Positions 7,651-16,209 of a DNA stretch of 64,000 nucleotides are shown in pieces. The translations under genes and the position numbers were made by a program. Source of the stretch: Streptomyces canus. GTDB lineage: Bacteria; Actinomycetota; Actinomycetes; Streptomycetales; Streptomycetaceae. The notes below the pieces were generated by a model. It worked only from the letters and a program-made list of their open reading frames with translations, searched no databases and had not been told where the DNA came from. The DNA is taken from contig NZ_JAUSYQ010000002.1 in NCBI RefSeq assembly GCF_030816965.1, positions 5,367,501-5,431,500 on the forward strand, written 5' to 3'. Numbering within the stretch: position 1 is the stretch's first letter; each line of letters begins with the position of its first letter.

Positions 7651-8519
7651 ACGAGTACGTCCGTGTCGTTGCTGTCGTCGTTCCTGCTGTCGTTCGCGCC
7701 GTCGTTCCCGCTGTCGGTCAGGAAGCCGGTGACCGTCCTGTGGAACTTCTCCGGCTCGTCGAAGAAGAGCGCGTGGCCGCTGTGCTCGAAGAAGACCGTC
7801 CGGGCGTCCGGGAGCGCCTCGCCGACCCAGGCGGGGCCCTGCCAGGGGAACACCTGGTCCTGACGTGCCACCAGGACCAGGCTGGGCAGCCGGATCGTGG
7901 GCAACAGGTCGCGCCAGTCGTGGCGGGTGTGGTCGGCCATCAGGGCGTTGCGCGCGTACGGGGGCGACTTGGCCATCTCGGCCAGGAGCAACTCCCTTTC
8001 CGGCGGGGTGGGTTCGGTGGCGAAGACGGTGCGGATCTGGTCCTCGTCGAAGGCCGGGGTGTCGCAGGTGAGCTGTGTCCGCAGGGCGGCCAGGGAGGGT
8101 TCGTCGTAACAGGTGGCGTGGGCGTGCTTCCAGTCCGGTGCGTAGTACTGGCGGGGCGCCTGCTCGACGTACACCGCGCGGGCCACGCGGTGGCTGCCGA
8201 ACAGTTCCAGATAGCTCCAGATGACCGGGCAGCCCAGTGACCAGCCCAGGACGGTGACCTCGCGCAGGTCGAGTGCTTCGAGGAGGTCGAACAGGTCCTT
8301 GGCCAGCCTCGGCACCCGGTAGCCGTGGCGGGGTTTGCCGGAGTCGCCGTGACCGCGCAGATCGACGGTGACGACGCGGGCGTGTTCGGCGAGTGCGTCC
8401 ACGTTGCGGGTGAAGAAGCGGCCACTGAAGCCCCAGCCGTGGATCAGGACGAGAGGGGGGCCGGAGCCCTGTTCCTCGTAGTGGATCGTGACGCCGTCGC
8501 TGGTGGTGATGTCGCCCAT
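7647..8519 (-). CDS. Alpha/beta hydrolase
   Basis: A 290-residue alpha/beta hydrolase. It has the oxyanion motif HGWGFSG (~residue 26), the DLRGHGDSGKP loop, the nucleophile elbow GWSLGC (Ser near residue 95), an acid in VARQDQVF and the catalytic His in HSGHALFF. A cap domain lies between residues ~130 and 200. The C-terminus is an odd Asn/Asp-rich tail (GNDGANDSRNDDSNDTD), absent from usual homologues and encoded by a degenerate repeated stretch at 7655-7700. GAAGGAG lies 6 bases before ATG 8519. It sits between phosphomannose isomerase and a sugar isomerase, suggesting hydrolysis of a sugar ester or lactone; that is inference. Confidence 0.87.
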   Translation of the reverse strand: MGDITTSDGVTIHYEEQGSGPPLVLIHGWGFSGRFFTRNVDALAEHARVVTVDLRGHGDSGKPRHGYRVPRLAKDLFDLLEALDLREVTVLGWSLGCPVIWSYLELFGSHRVARAVYVEQAPRQYYAPDWKHAHATCYDEPSLAALRTQLTCDTPAFDEDQIRTVFATEPTPPERELLLAEMAKSPPYARNALMADHTRHDWRDLLPTIRLPSLVLVARQDQVFPWQGPAWVGEALPDARTVFFEHSGHALFFDEPEKFHRTVTGFLTDSGNDGANDSRNDDSNDTDVLV

Positions 8520-8589
8520 GGATCTCCTTCGACGCGGTGTGTTCCGCCATGCGGTGTCCGCGTCAGCGGTGGCGTGCCGGGGTGTTCCC

Positions 8590-9699
8590 TCAGCGCCCGT
8601 CCCCGTGCCGCCCGGCGCCTGGCCCGGGCGGCCCCGGGGCCAGACCCTCGCAGAGCGCGGCCACGGCGGCGGCCCCGTGCCCGGCCGCGAGCAGCGGCGT
8701 GCGGACGTCCTGCTCCAGGTCGGGCAGGTAGCCGAGGAGGACGTCGGCGGGCCCCTGGATCCGTACGCGGCCCAGCGCGGCCGGCAGCAGCAGGCTGCGG
8801 GCGCGCCCGAGCCGCTCGGAGCGGCCACCGGACTCCACGGTGACCGGGGCGCCGGCGTTGCTGACCACCAGCGCGGTGGAGAAGTCGTGCACCAGGGGGG
8901 CCGCGGTGCCCGCCCGCCACTGCTCCAGGGCGAAGTACGGCCCGGCGCACAGCACGGTGCGCTCCACCGCGTCGTCGACCCGGACGCTCAGGCCGGAGTG
9001 GAACTCGGGGCGTGGACCGGGGCGCCACTCGTCGAGGAGCCGCCCGAGGTTGGTGTGCCACTCCCCGTCGTCCAGTTCCGAGCCGTCCTCCATGTGCCGG
9101 CGCATGGCGTGCTGCTGGATGTCGGAGGTCTGCTCGATCTCGTAGACCAGGGTGCCGGGGCCGAAACTGTGCAGGGTGCCGCCGGGTACGTAGACGGTCT
9201 GCCCGGCCCGCACCGGAAGCCGGCGCATGACCGCGTCGAAGTCCTGTGCGAGCAGGGCCCGGTGCAGCGTCTCCCGGTCCACACCGGCCTTCGTCCCCAC
9301 CAGGGCGGTGGCTCCCGGGGCCGCGTCGAGGATGTGCCACGCCTCGGTCTTGCCGTGGGGCTCGCCCTCCAGCCGGCGTGCGGTGTCGTCGTCGGCGTGC
9401 AGATGGACCGGGAGGGCACCCGTGCCGTCGATGAACTTGGTCAGCACGGGGAACCACGGACCGCGCCACCCGCGCCCCACGAGTTCGTCGGGATGATCCT
9501 CGACCAGCCGGCGCAGCGTCTGTCCGGCCAGCGAGCCGTCCGTGACCCGCGCTCCCTCGCCGTCCACATCGCTGACCTCCCAGGTCTCGGCGACCGGGCC
9601 GTCGGGCAGGCCGGTGCGGCCCAGCCGTTCGCTGAGGGCCCGGCCGCCGAAGACGTGCTGCTTGACCGGGGTGGTCAGCCGCAAGGGGTACCAGTCCAC
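8590..9699 (-). CDS. manA: Class I mannose-6-phosphate isomerase
   Basis: A 369-residue zinc-dependent isomerase that interconverts mannose-6-phosphate and fructose-6-phosphate. The bicupin fold is visible. The first cupin holds the metal ligands in LPVHLHADDDTARRL (~residues 97-111) and GKTEAWHIL (~residues 116-124, Glu ligand), and PGGTLHSFG (~residues 172-180) gives the last His. The C-terminal half is the second cupin-like domain. GTG 9699 follows AGGAGG at ideal spacing. It leads a three-gene operon with an alpha/beta hydrolase and a sugar isomerase, so it may be a pathway-specific paralogue rather than the housekeeping ManA. The C-terminus (PGPPGPGAGRHGDGR) looks like a read-on tail. 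Confidence 0.85.
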   Translation of the reverse strand: MDWYPLRLTTPVKQHVFGGRALSERLGRTGLPDGPVAETWEVSDVDGEGARVTDGSLAGQTLRRLVEDHPDELVGRGWRGPWFPVLTKFIDGTGALPVHLHADDDTARRLEGEPHGKTEAWHILDAAPGATALVGTKAGVDRETLHRALLAQDFDAVMRRLPVRAGQTVYVPGGTLHSFGPGTLVYEIEQTSDIQQHAMRRHMEDGSELDDGEWHTNLGRLLDEWRPGPRPEFHSGLSVRVDDAVERTVLCAGPYFALEQWRAGTAAPLVHDFSTALVVSNAGAPVTVESGGRSERLGRARSLLLPAALGRVRIQGPADVLLGYLPDLEQDVRTPLLAAGHGAAAVAALCEGLAPGPPGPGAGRHGDGR

Positions 9700-9742
9700 A
9701 AAACCCTCCTGGCTCCTGATGCCTTGTCAGGGAACGTGAACG

Positions 9743-10585
9743 TCAGAGGATGGGCTGGCCGCCGGTGACGGCGATGCGCGCGCCCGAGACGTACGCGGCC
9801 TCGTCCGAGGCGAGCATGACGTACACCGGGGCGAGTTCGGCCGGCTGCCCGGCCCGTCCCAGCGGTGTCTGGCCGCCGAAGTCCTCGACCTGCTCGGGCG
9901 GCATCGTGGCGGGGATCAGCGGCGTCCAGATGGGGCCGGGGGCGACGCTGTTGACCCGGATGCCCCGCTCGGCGAGCGACTGGGACAGGGAGCCGACCAT
10001 GTTCGCGATGCCCGCCTTCGTCGCGTTGTACGCCAGCAGGCCAGGCGGCGGCGAGTCGGAGTTCACCGAGGTGGACGCGATGATCGACGCACCCGACTTC
10101 ATGTGCGGCACCGCCGCCTTGCAGAGGTGGAACATGGCGCTGAGGTTGGTCGCCAGCGTGTGGTCCCACTCCTCGTCGGGGATCTCCTCGATCGAGTCAC
10201 GGAACATCTGGAACGCCGCGTTGCTGACCAGGACGTCGATGCGGCCGAACGCCTCGACGGCCCGGGCCACCACCTCCCGGCAGTGGGCCGGATCGGACAG
10301 GTCGCCCGGCACCAGGACCGCCTCGCGGCCGGCCTCCTCCACCCAGCGCGCCGTGTCGCGGGCGTCGTCCTCCTCCTCGTTCAGGTGCGAGAGGAGGACA
10401 TCGGCGCCCTCGCGGGCGTAGGCGATCGCGACGGCCTTGCCGATGCCGCTGTCGCCACCGGTGATCAGGGCTTTCTTCCCTGCCAGTCGGCCTGATCCGC
10501 GGTAACTGTGCTCACCGTGGTCGGCCTTGGGCCGCAGGTCCGCTTCGGTACCCGGAGGCTGTTGCTGCTGTGCGGGCTTGTTCAT
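9743..10585 (-). CDS. SDR family oxidoreductase, general-stress (YghA/GSP39) type
   Basis: A 280-residue SDR with the extended hydrophilic N-terminus of the YghA / general stress protein 39 group (KPAQQQQPPGTEADLRPKAD). The cofactor motif TGGDSGIG is near residue 43, the acidic-loop region is LSHLNEEEDD, and the catalytic YxxxK is in LLAYNATKAG near residue 190. ATG 10585 has GAGGTAGG upstream. The divergent gap to the malic enzyme holds a SigB-like promoter pointing at this gene. The family reduces aldehydes or ketones with NADP(H); the natural substrate is unknown. It is not the same subgroup as the SDR at 2268. Confidence 0.88.
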   Translation of the reverse strand: MNKPAQQQQPPGTEADLRPKADHGEHSYRGSGRLAGKKALITGGDSGIGKAVAIAYAREGADVLLSHLNEEEDDARDTARWVEEAGREAVLVPGDLSDPAHCREVVARAVEAFGRIDVLVSNAAFQMFRDSIEEIPDEEWDHTLATNLSAMFHLCKAAVPHMKSGASIIASTSVNSDSPPPGLLAYNATKAGIANMVGSLSQSLAERGIRVNSVAPGPIWTPLIPATMPPEQVEDFGGQTPLGRAGQPAELAPVYVMLASDEAAYVSGARIAVTGGQPIL

Positions 10586-10791
10586 GGGGACCTACCTCGT
10601 TCTCTTTCCTTGCGTTGTCCGGTCGTGTGGCAGGGCTCGTGCCTGCCCGCTCCTGGCCGGAGCACCCCGAGCGAGCGGGGAAGCGAACCCCCTGGGACGG
10701 AGGTGGTGGTGCCGTCGGACCTGAGGGGACGGCCACGTCAAAGGAGCGGCAAAAAGGGACGGGCGGCGGTGCCCCTGTCCCGGCGAGCGGG

Positions 10792-10815
10792 TTACCCGGC
10801 TGCGCGGGGACAAAC
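10792..10815 (-). promoter_or_regulatory. SigB-like promoter for the stress SDR
   Basis: On the minus strand GTTT is followed after exactly 14 bases by GGGTAA. This matches the Streptomyces SigB-group consensus (GTTT-N14-16-GGGTAT) in both boxes with one mismatch. It points to the SDR of a stress family about 200 bases downstream. Activity is inferred. Confidence 0.45.
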
Positions 10816-10852
10816 AAGCCCCGACGGCACGCACCCGACATGAGGAGACCCG

Positions 10853-12547
10853 ATGACCCCGCCCCGCAACCGCGCACAACACGTCGACAAGGGAGAGGGA
10901 AAAGGCCGCACCGACCGTGAGGGACCGAGCGGCCGCGCGCTGCTCGCGGACCCGCTGAGCAACAAGGGCATCGCCTTCACCCAGGAGGAGCGGGAACGCC
11001 ACGGCCTGGTCGGGATGCTGCCGACCGCCGTGCTTTCGCTGGAGCTCCAGGCGCGCCGCGCCTGGGAGCAACTGCGCTCGCAGCCGGACGACTTGGCGAA
11101 GAACGTGTACCTGGAGCAGCTCCACGACCGCAATGAGGTCCTCTACTTCCGGTTGCTCACCGACCACCTCACCGAGCTGCTGCCGATCGTGTACGACCCC
11201 ACCGTGGGCGAGGCGGTCAAGCGCTACAGCCACGAATACCGGCGCCCGCGCGGCGTCTACCTCTCCATCGACCGCCCCCAGGACATCCGCCCCGCGTTCG
11301 AGGCGCTCGGCCTCGGCCCCGACGACGTCGACCTGCTGGTGGCCACCGATGCGGAGCAGCTCCTCGGCATCGGCGACTGGGGCGTCGGCGGCATGCAGCT
11401 CTCGGTCGGCAAGCTGGCGGTCTACACCGCCGCCGCGGGCATCCACCCGGGGCGGGCCGTTCCGGTGATGCTCGACGTCGGCACCGGGAACCAGGAGCTG
11501 CTCAACGACCCGCTGTACGCAGGCAACCGGCACAACAGGGTGCGCGGCGAGGCGTACGACTCGTTCGTCGCCGCCTTCGTGGAGGCGGTGGGCGAGCTGT
11601 TCCCGCACGCGCTGCTGCACTGGGAGGACTTCGGCCCGGGCAACGGCCGCCGCATCCTCCAGCGGTACGGCGAGAAGATCTGCACGTTCAACGACGACAT
11701 GCAGGGCACCGGCGCGATCACACTGGCCTGCGTCATGAACGCGGTACGGGTCACCGGCACGCCCATGCGAGACCAGCGGATCGTGGTCTTCGGCGCCGGG
11801 ACAGCGGGCGTGGGCATCGCCGACCAGCTGCGCGACGCCATGGTCCGCGACGGACTGGAACGGGAGGAGGCCACCCGCCGCATCTGGTGCGTGGACCGCC
11901 AGGGCCTGCTGCGGCAGTCCACCGAGGGACTCCGCGACTACCAGCGGCCGTACGCGCGCCCCGACGACGAGTGGCCCGACGACAGCCCGGCCGACCTGCC
12001 GGGCGTGGTGGACCGGGCACACCCGACCGTGCTGGTGGGGACCTCCACCCAGCACGGGGCCTTCACCGAGGACGTGGTGCGTTCCATGGCCCGCCACGTG
12101 GACCGGCCGGTCGTCCTGCCGCTGTCCAACCCTACGGAGAAGATCGAGGCCATGCCGCAGGACGTGCTCCGATGGACCGGCGGCAAGGCCCTGATCGCCA
12201 CCGGCATCCCGGTACCTCCGGTGGAGCTGGACGGCACCACGTACGTCATCGGCCAGGCCAACAACGCCCTCCTCTACCCGGGGCTGGGGCTGGGCGCCGT
12301 GGTGGCCCGCGCCGAGCGGATCACCGACGGCATGCTCCAGGCCGCGGCGGAAGCCGTCGCCGGCCTCGCCGACCTGTCGGAGTCCGGCGCCCCCCTGCTG
12401 CCGGAGGTGGGGAACCTGCGCACCTCCTCGGCCGTGGTCGCCGCGGCCGTCGCCCGCCGCGCCGCCGAGGAGGGCGTCGCCAGGACCCGCCTCGACGACG
12501 TGATTCAGCAGGTCCAGGACGCCATGTGGCAGCCCGAGTACGCCTGA
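10853..12547 (+). CDS. NAD-dependent malic enzyme (oxaloacetate-decarboxylating)
   Basis: A 564-residue protein that converts malate to pyruvate and CO2 with reduction of NAD(P). The long form without a phosphotransacetylase domain fits the SfcA/MaeA class. Signatures: RNEVLYFRLLTDHLTELLPI, then VYDPTVG (N-terminal malic domain, ~residues 88-125), DAEQLLGIGDWGVGGM (~residues 164-180), FNDDMQGTGAI (~residues 283-294; metal and substrate Asp residues), and the Rossmann motif GAGTAGVGIA (~residue 318). The C-terminal region has LSNPTEKIEAMP. GAGGAG lies 6 bases before ATG 10853. It stands alone, divergent from the SDR, and is followed by a hairpin at 12654-12690. Confidence 0.92.
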   Translation: MTPPRNRAQHVDKGEGKGRTDREGPSGRALLADPLSNKGIAFTQEERERHGLVGMLPTAVLSLELQARRAWEQLRSQPDDLAKNVYLEQLHDRNEVLYFRLLTDHLTELLPIVYDPTVGEAVKRYSHEYRRPRGVYLSIDRPQDIRPAFEALGLGPDDVDLLVATDAEQLLGIGDWGVGGMQLSVGKLAVYTAAAGIHPGRAVPVMLDVGTGNQELLNDPLYAGNRHNRVRGEAYDSFVAAFVEAVGELFPHALLHWEDFGPGNGRRILQRYGEKICTFNDDMQGTGAITLACVMNAVRVTGTPMRDQRIVVFGAGTAGVGIADQLRDAMVRDGLEREEATRRIWCVDRQGLLRQSTEGLRDYQRPYARPDDEWPDDSPADLPGVVDRAHPTVLVGTSTQHGAFTEDVVRSMARHVDRPVVLPLSNPTEKIEAMPQDVLRWTGGKALIATGIPVPPVELDGTTYVIGQANNALLYPGLGLGAVVARAERITDGMLQAAAEAVAGLADLSESGAPLLPEVGNLRTSSAVVAAAVARRAAEEGVARTRLDDVIQQVQDAMWQPEYA

Positions 12548-12653
12548 CGGGACGAGGCAGCGTACGCCGCGACGCGGACCTGCCCGTGATCACCTCGGCG
12601 GCGGCGCCGGCCGAGGTGATCCACCCGGAGATCGACGAAGCCGTGCCCACGGG

Positions 12654-12690
12654 AAGCTCCCGGCTCCGGGTGTCCGGAACCGGGAGCTTT
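12654..12690. terminator. Hairpin terminator between convergent malic enzyme and subtilase genes
   Basis: The left arm GAAGCTCCCGGCTCCGG pairs with the right arm CCGGAACCGGGAGCTTT, a ~16-bp stem with one or two mismatches and a very short loop. It lies between the stops of convergent genes at 12547 and 12714 and can serve both. Confidence 0.7.
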
Positions 12691-12713
12691 CGCCGGTGCC
12701 CGGCGAGAGTGGG

Positions 12714-15700
12714 TCAGTGGGCCGTGGCGATGCGATAGGCCCGTATGACGGTCTGGGTGACGGTGTTGCCCGCCTTGTCCGCGGCGGCGATGCGCAGGGA
12801 GGTGTAACCGGCGTGGCCCGGGTGGTGGAGGAGGGCGTCGGCCGTGGCGCCGTGGCGGGTGACGTGGACGGTCTTCCAGGTGCGGCCGTCGTCGTAGGAG
12901 ACCTGGAGGGTCAGCCGGGTCACGGGGGTCCGCTCGGCGCCCGCGGGGCGCCGCACGGTGAGGGGGAGGCGGAAGGCGCGGCCGGCGGGGGCTGAGTCGG
13001 TGAGGTCGACCGCTCCGCCGGCGCGCACGGTGAGCAGCGGCAGGACCGAGGACGCCGAGCCGCGTGGGCGTGCGGAGGTGAAGCCCCAGGTGACCGAGGA
13101 GCGGGTGCCCAGTGCCGTCCAGTCCGCCGTGCGGGTGGTGTGCGCGGTGAGGGTGTAGCGGCGCTTGCCGGCGGTGGGTGTGGTGATGTCGACCAGGAAG
13201 GGGCTGGATCGGTCGATCACCCGTCCGCCGGACGAGAGCACCACCTCTCCGTCCAGTTCCCCGGTCGCGTAGGACTCGTCGGACTGCTGCCCGGTGCCGG
13301 CGGCCGCGTAGGGCGCGAGGTCCAGGTACAGGTCGTCGCCTTCGCGGGTGGGGCTGTAGACGGCGGGGCCGACAGGAGCCCGGTTCCAGTCGGTGCGGTA
13401 GGTGTGGCCGGCCTGGTAGCGGCGGACCGCGGTGGTCGTGTCGTGGTCGGGGAGGCTGCCGTCGGGCAGGGGCTGCGTGCTGCCGAAGAGGTCCAGGGTG
13501 TGGGTCCAGGTGAGTCCGGGAGAGTAGTACTCGGTCACCCGGCTCGGCAGCGTCGTGCGCAGGGTCGGTATGAACGGCATCTGGTAGTCGTTGGTCGAGG
13601 GCTCGTCAGAGCGCACGGCGACCGCCCGCCTGCCGCCCTGGGAGGCGTAGGTGGCGTGCACGGTGGCCAGTTGCCGGTTGTGGACGACGGGGTCGGTGCC
13701 TGCGGGGACGCCCCCGTTGTGGGAGGTGCGCAGGGAGTAGCGGTAGGCGTGGCCCGCGTCCGTGCCCGTGAGGGTGGTGGAGGCGGCGTAGGTGACGCGG
13801 TGGCCGGTGGCCTGTGCGGTGGGAGTGGCGTACAGGGTGGCCTTGCGTCCGGCGACAGCGGTGAGGGCGTAGACGCCGTCTCCCTGCACGGGGTCCAGTT
13901 CGACGGTGGCCGTGGTGGAGAGGGCGGTGGCGTCCCGGTGGTCGGTGCGGGCTCCGACCTTGCCTGCCGTGCGGCCGTCGAGGGTCACGGAGCGGTCCTG
14001 GTCGGTGCGTACGCCGGTGGCGGTGAGCAGGGTCCGGGGGCCGGTGGTGGTGCCGGAACTGCCGGTCCTGGCGAGGCTGTCGTCGAGGCCGACGATGTCG
14101 TAGTCGTCCTCGGGCAGCCGCAGCCGGAACGTGCCGTCGGGGCCCAGCTTGACCTCCTGCTGGATGCCGGTGCGCGGGCCGAAGACCGTCAGCAGCGTGC
14201 CCGCGGCGGGCCTGCCCTCGTGGTTGAGGCCGGTGATGGTCAGCGTGTGGCGTGCGGGTTCGGCGAAGAGGCCGACCGCGGTACGTACCGTGGTGGTCCC
14301 GGCGGTGGCGACCACGGCGCCGCCGAAGCGGCCGACCTGGGCCTTCGTGGTGCGGCCGGTGACGGTCGCGGTCGCGGTGCCGTGGGCGGGGACGGTGAGG
14401 CCGGTGGCGCCCAGGGAGAAGATGCCCGCCGGGGCCGGCTTGCCGCCGGGACCGTACACGTCCAGGGCGAGCTTGAGGGTGACCGGTTCGTCGCCGTCGT
14501 TGCGGTAGGTGACCTGCCGGGCGGCGGTGGTGCCGGCGTGCGGCCAGGCGAACAGGCCCAGGTTCGCGGCTCCGGAGGTGGCGTACACCTTCTGCCTCAG
14601 CGCGCGCACGACGTCGAGGCGGCCGGAGCCCTGCTGGAAGGCGGTCAGGTTCTTCAGGCCGTGCGTGGAGGAGGTGAGGGCCTGCTTGAAGTCGGCGGCC
14701 TTCCAGGTGGGGTGGGCCTGGGCAAGCAGGGCCACCGCGCCGGTGACGTGCGGGGTGGCCATGGAGGTGCCGGACGCCTGCTCGTAGCGCGGGTTTTCCA
14801 CCGGGGCGTCCATGTTGGTGCCGTCGGCGCGGGCGCCGACGATGTCCTCGCCCGGCGCCACCAGGTCGGGTTTGACGGCGTCGTCGCCGAGCCGGGGGCC
14901 CTGGCTGGAGAAGTCGCTGAGGGTGTCGCGCTTGGTGCTGCTGCCGACGGTGAGCGCGGCATCCGCGCTGCCGGGGCTCCCCACGGTGCCGTCGACGCCG
15001 TTGCCCGTCGGTCCGCCCTCGTTGCCCGCGGCCACCACGAACAGGGTGCCGGTCTGCGCGGTGATCCGGTTCAGGGCGGTGGACACCGGGTCGGTGCCGT
15101 CGGTGGCCGTGTCGCCGAGGCTCAGGTTGACGGCGACGGCGTGCTGGGCCGCGGCCCACTCCATGCCCGCGATGATCTCGCTGTCGGGGCACTCGCCGTT
15201 GTCGTCGCAGACCTTGCCGATGAGCAGCCTGGCGCCCGGCGCGACTCCCGCGTACGTGCCGTGGGAGGCCGCGCCCGTGCCGGCGATGGTGGAGGCGGTG
15301 TGGGTGCCGTGGCCGTAACCGTCCTTCATGCCGGTGCCGGTGAAGTCCTTGGTGCCGGCGATGCGGCCCTTGAAGTCCGGGTGGCCGGCGTCGATACCGG
15401 TGTCCAGGTCGGCGATCAGGACGTTCTTGCCGGTGACACCGGACTTCCAGGCGGTGGGGGCACCGATGATCTTGTTGCTCTCGTCGTCCAGGACCTTCGC
15501 CCTGCCGTCCAGCCAGAGCTTGCTGACGCGGTCGGACAACGTGCCCTTGAGCAGCGACTGCCACAGGCCGCCGGTGCCGTCCTTGGGCTGGGTGAGCGTA
15601 CTGCCGTTCAAGGCGCTCAGGGTGCGGCCGAGCCCGGCGCCGTGAGCGGTGAGGGCGGAGAGAGCGGGTGCCCGGCCGCGCCGCCCGGCGACGATCAACG

Positions 15701-16118
15701 GCAGTGAGCGCGAGTGCGCGTCGTCCCGGCCGATGCGGACCAGCTCCGTGACGTCGAACAGCCGCGCGTCCAACGTACCGGCGGACAGCAGGCGTTCGGC
15801 GTCGGCGGGGACCACGCTGATGTGCTGCTTCCCGGCACGACGGGTGTGCTCCACGCGGAAGCCCATGTCCTCCCGGCCCTTGCCGGGCAGCACGGACACG
15901 GAGGGGCTGCCGCCGCCGGCCCGGGTGCGCAGGGTGACCCGGTCTCCGGTGACGAGGGTGACCGTTCTGGCCGCCTCCTTCCCTGTCCCCGCATGCCGCT
16001 GGGCCGACGTCGCGGCCGGGCCGGCGGCCTCGGCGACCGGCCCCGACACGGCGACCGCGACGGTCACCACGCCTGCGACGGCGGGGAGCATCCCCCACCT
16101 GACTGACTTGGGCAGCAA
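12714..16118 (-). CDS. Secreted S8 family serine peptidase (subtilase), large
   Basis: A 1134-residue secreted subtilase. I chose TTG 16118 because GAAGGAG lies 6 bases upstream; longer frames start within the gap. A signal peptide follows (VRWGMLPAVAGVVTVAVAVS ... AEAAG). The prodomain is residues ~45-190. Catalytic residues: Asp239 (IADLDTGID), His270 (GHGTHTAS), Asn in VAAGNEGG, Ser452 (GTSMATPH). After the ~300-residue peptidase core come ~600 residues of beta-rich, Ig-like and Ca-binding-like domains, usual in large Streptomyces subtilases. It sits 92 bp after the polysaccharide lyase on the same strand. Role: extracellular protein degradation. Confidence 0.92.
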   Translation of the reverse strand: MLPKSVRWGMLPAVAGVVTVAVAVSGPVAEAAGPAATSAQRHAGTGKEAARTVTLVTGDRVTLRTRAGGGSPSVSVLPGKGREDMGFRVEHTRRAGKQHISVVPADAERLLSAGTLDARLFDVTELVRIGRDDAHSRSLPLIVAGRRGRAPALSALTAHGAGLGRTLSALNGSTLTQPKDGTGGLWQSLLKGTLSDRVSKLWLDGRAKVLDDESNKIIGAPTAWKSGVTGKNVLIADLDTGIDAGHPDFKGRIAGTKDFTGTGMKDGYGHGTHTASTIAGTGAASHGTYAGVAPGARLLIGKVCDDNGECPDSEIIAGMEWAAAQHAVAVNLSLGDTATDGTDPVSTALNRITAQTGTLFVVAAGNEGGPTGNGVDGTVGSPGSADAALTVGSSTKRDTLSDFSSQGPRLGDDAVKPDLVAPGEDIVGARADGTNMDAPVENPRYEQASGTSMATPHVTGAVALLAQAHPTWKAADFKQALTSSTHGLKNLTAFQQGSGRLDVVRALRQKVYATSGAANLGLFAWPHAGTTAARQVTYRNDGDEPVTLKLALDVYGPGGKPAPAGIFSLGATGLTVPAHGTATATVTGRTTKAQVGRFGGAVVATAGTTTVRTAVGLFAEPARHTLTITGLNHEGRPAAGTLLTVFGPRTGIQQEVKLGPDGTFRLRLPEDDYDIVGLDDSLARTGSSGTTTGPRTLLTATGVRTDQDRSVTLDGRTAGKVGARTDHRDATALSTTATVELDPVQGDGVYALTAVAGRKATLYATPTAQATGHRVTYAASTTLTGTDAGHAYRYSLRTSHNGGVPAGTDPVVHNRQLATVHATYASQGGRRAVAVRSDEPSTNDYQMPFIPTLRTTLPSRVTEYYSPGLTWTHTLDLFGSTQPLPDGSLPDHDTTTAVRRYQAGHTYRTDWNRAPVGPAVYSPTREGDDLYLDLAPYAAAGTGQQSDESYATGELDGEVVLSSGGRVIDRSSPFLVDITTPTAGKRRYTLTAHTTRTADWTALGTRSSVTWGFTSARPRGSASSVLPLLTVRAGGAVDLTDSAPAGRAFRLPLTVRRPAGAERTPVTRLTLQVSYDDGRTWKTVHVTRHGATADALLHHPGHAGYTSLRIAAADKAGNTVTQTVIRAYRIATAH

Positions 16119-16209
16119 CGCATACTCCTTCGGTGTCCGGCTCCGTGCCGGAATCTGATGAATCGTCAATAGAGGTGCTGCTGAGCGGAGTTCCTGCCGC
16201 CCTGGTCAC

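Noticed and set aside
13140..15707. A long plus-strand open frame (855 codons) across the subtilase gene.
   Set aside because: It is Gly/Val/Arg-rich antisense to the subtilase, with no domain; high GC gives such long antisense frames.
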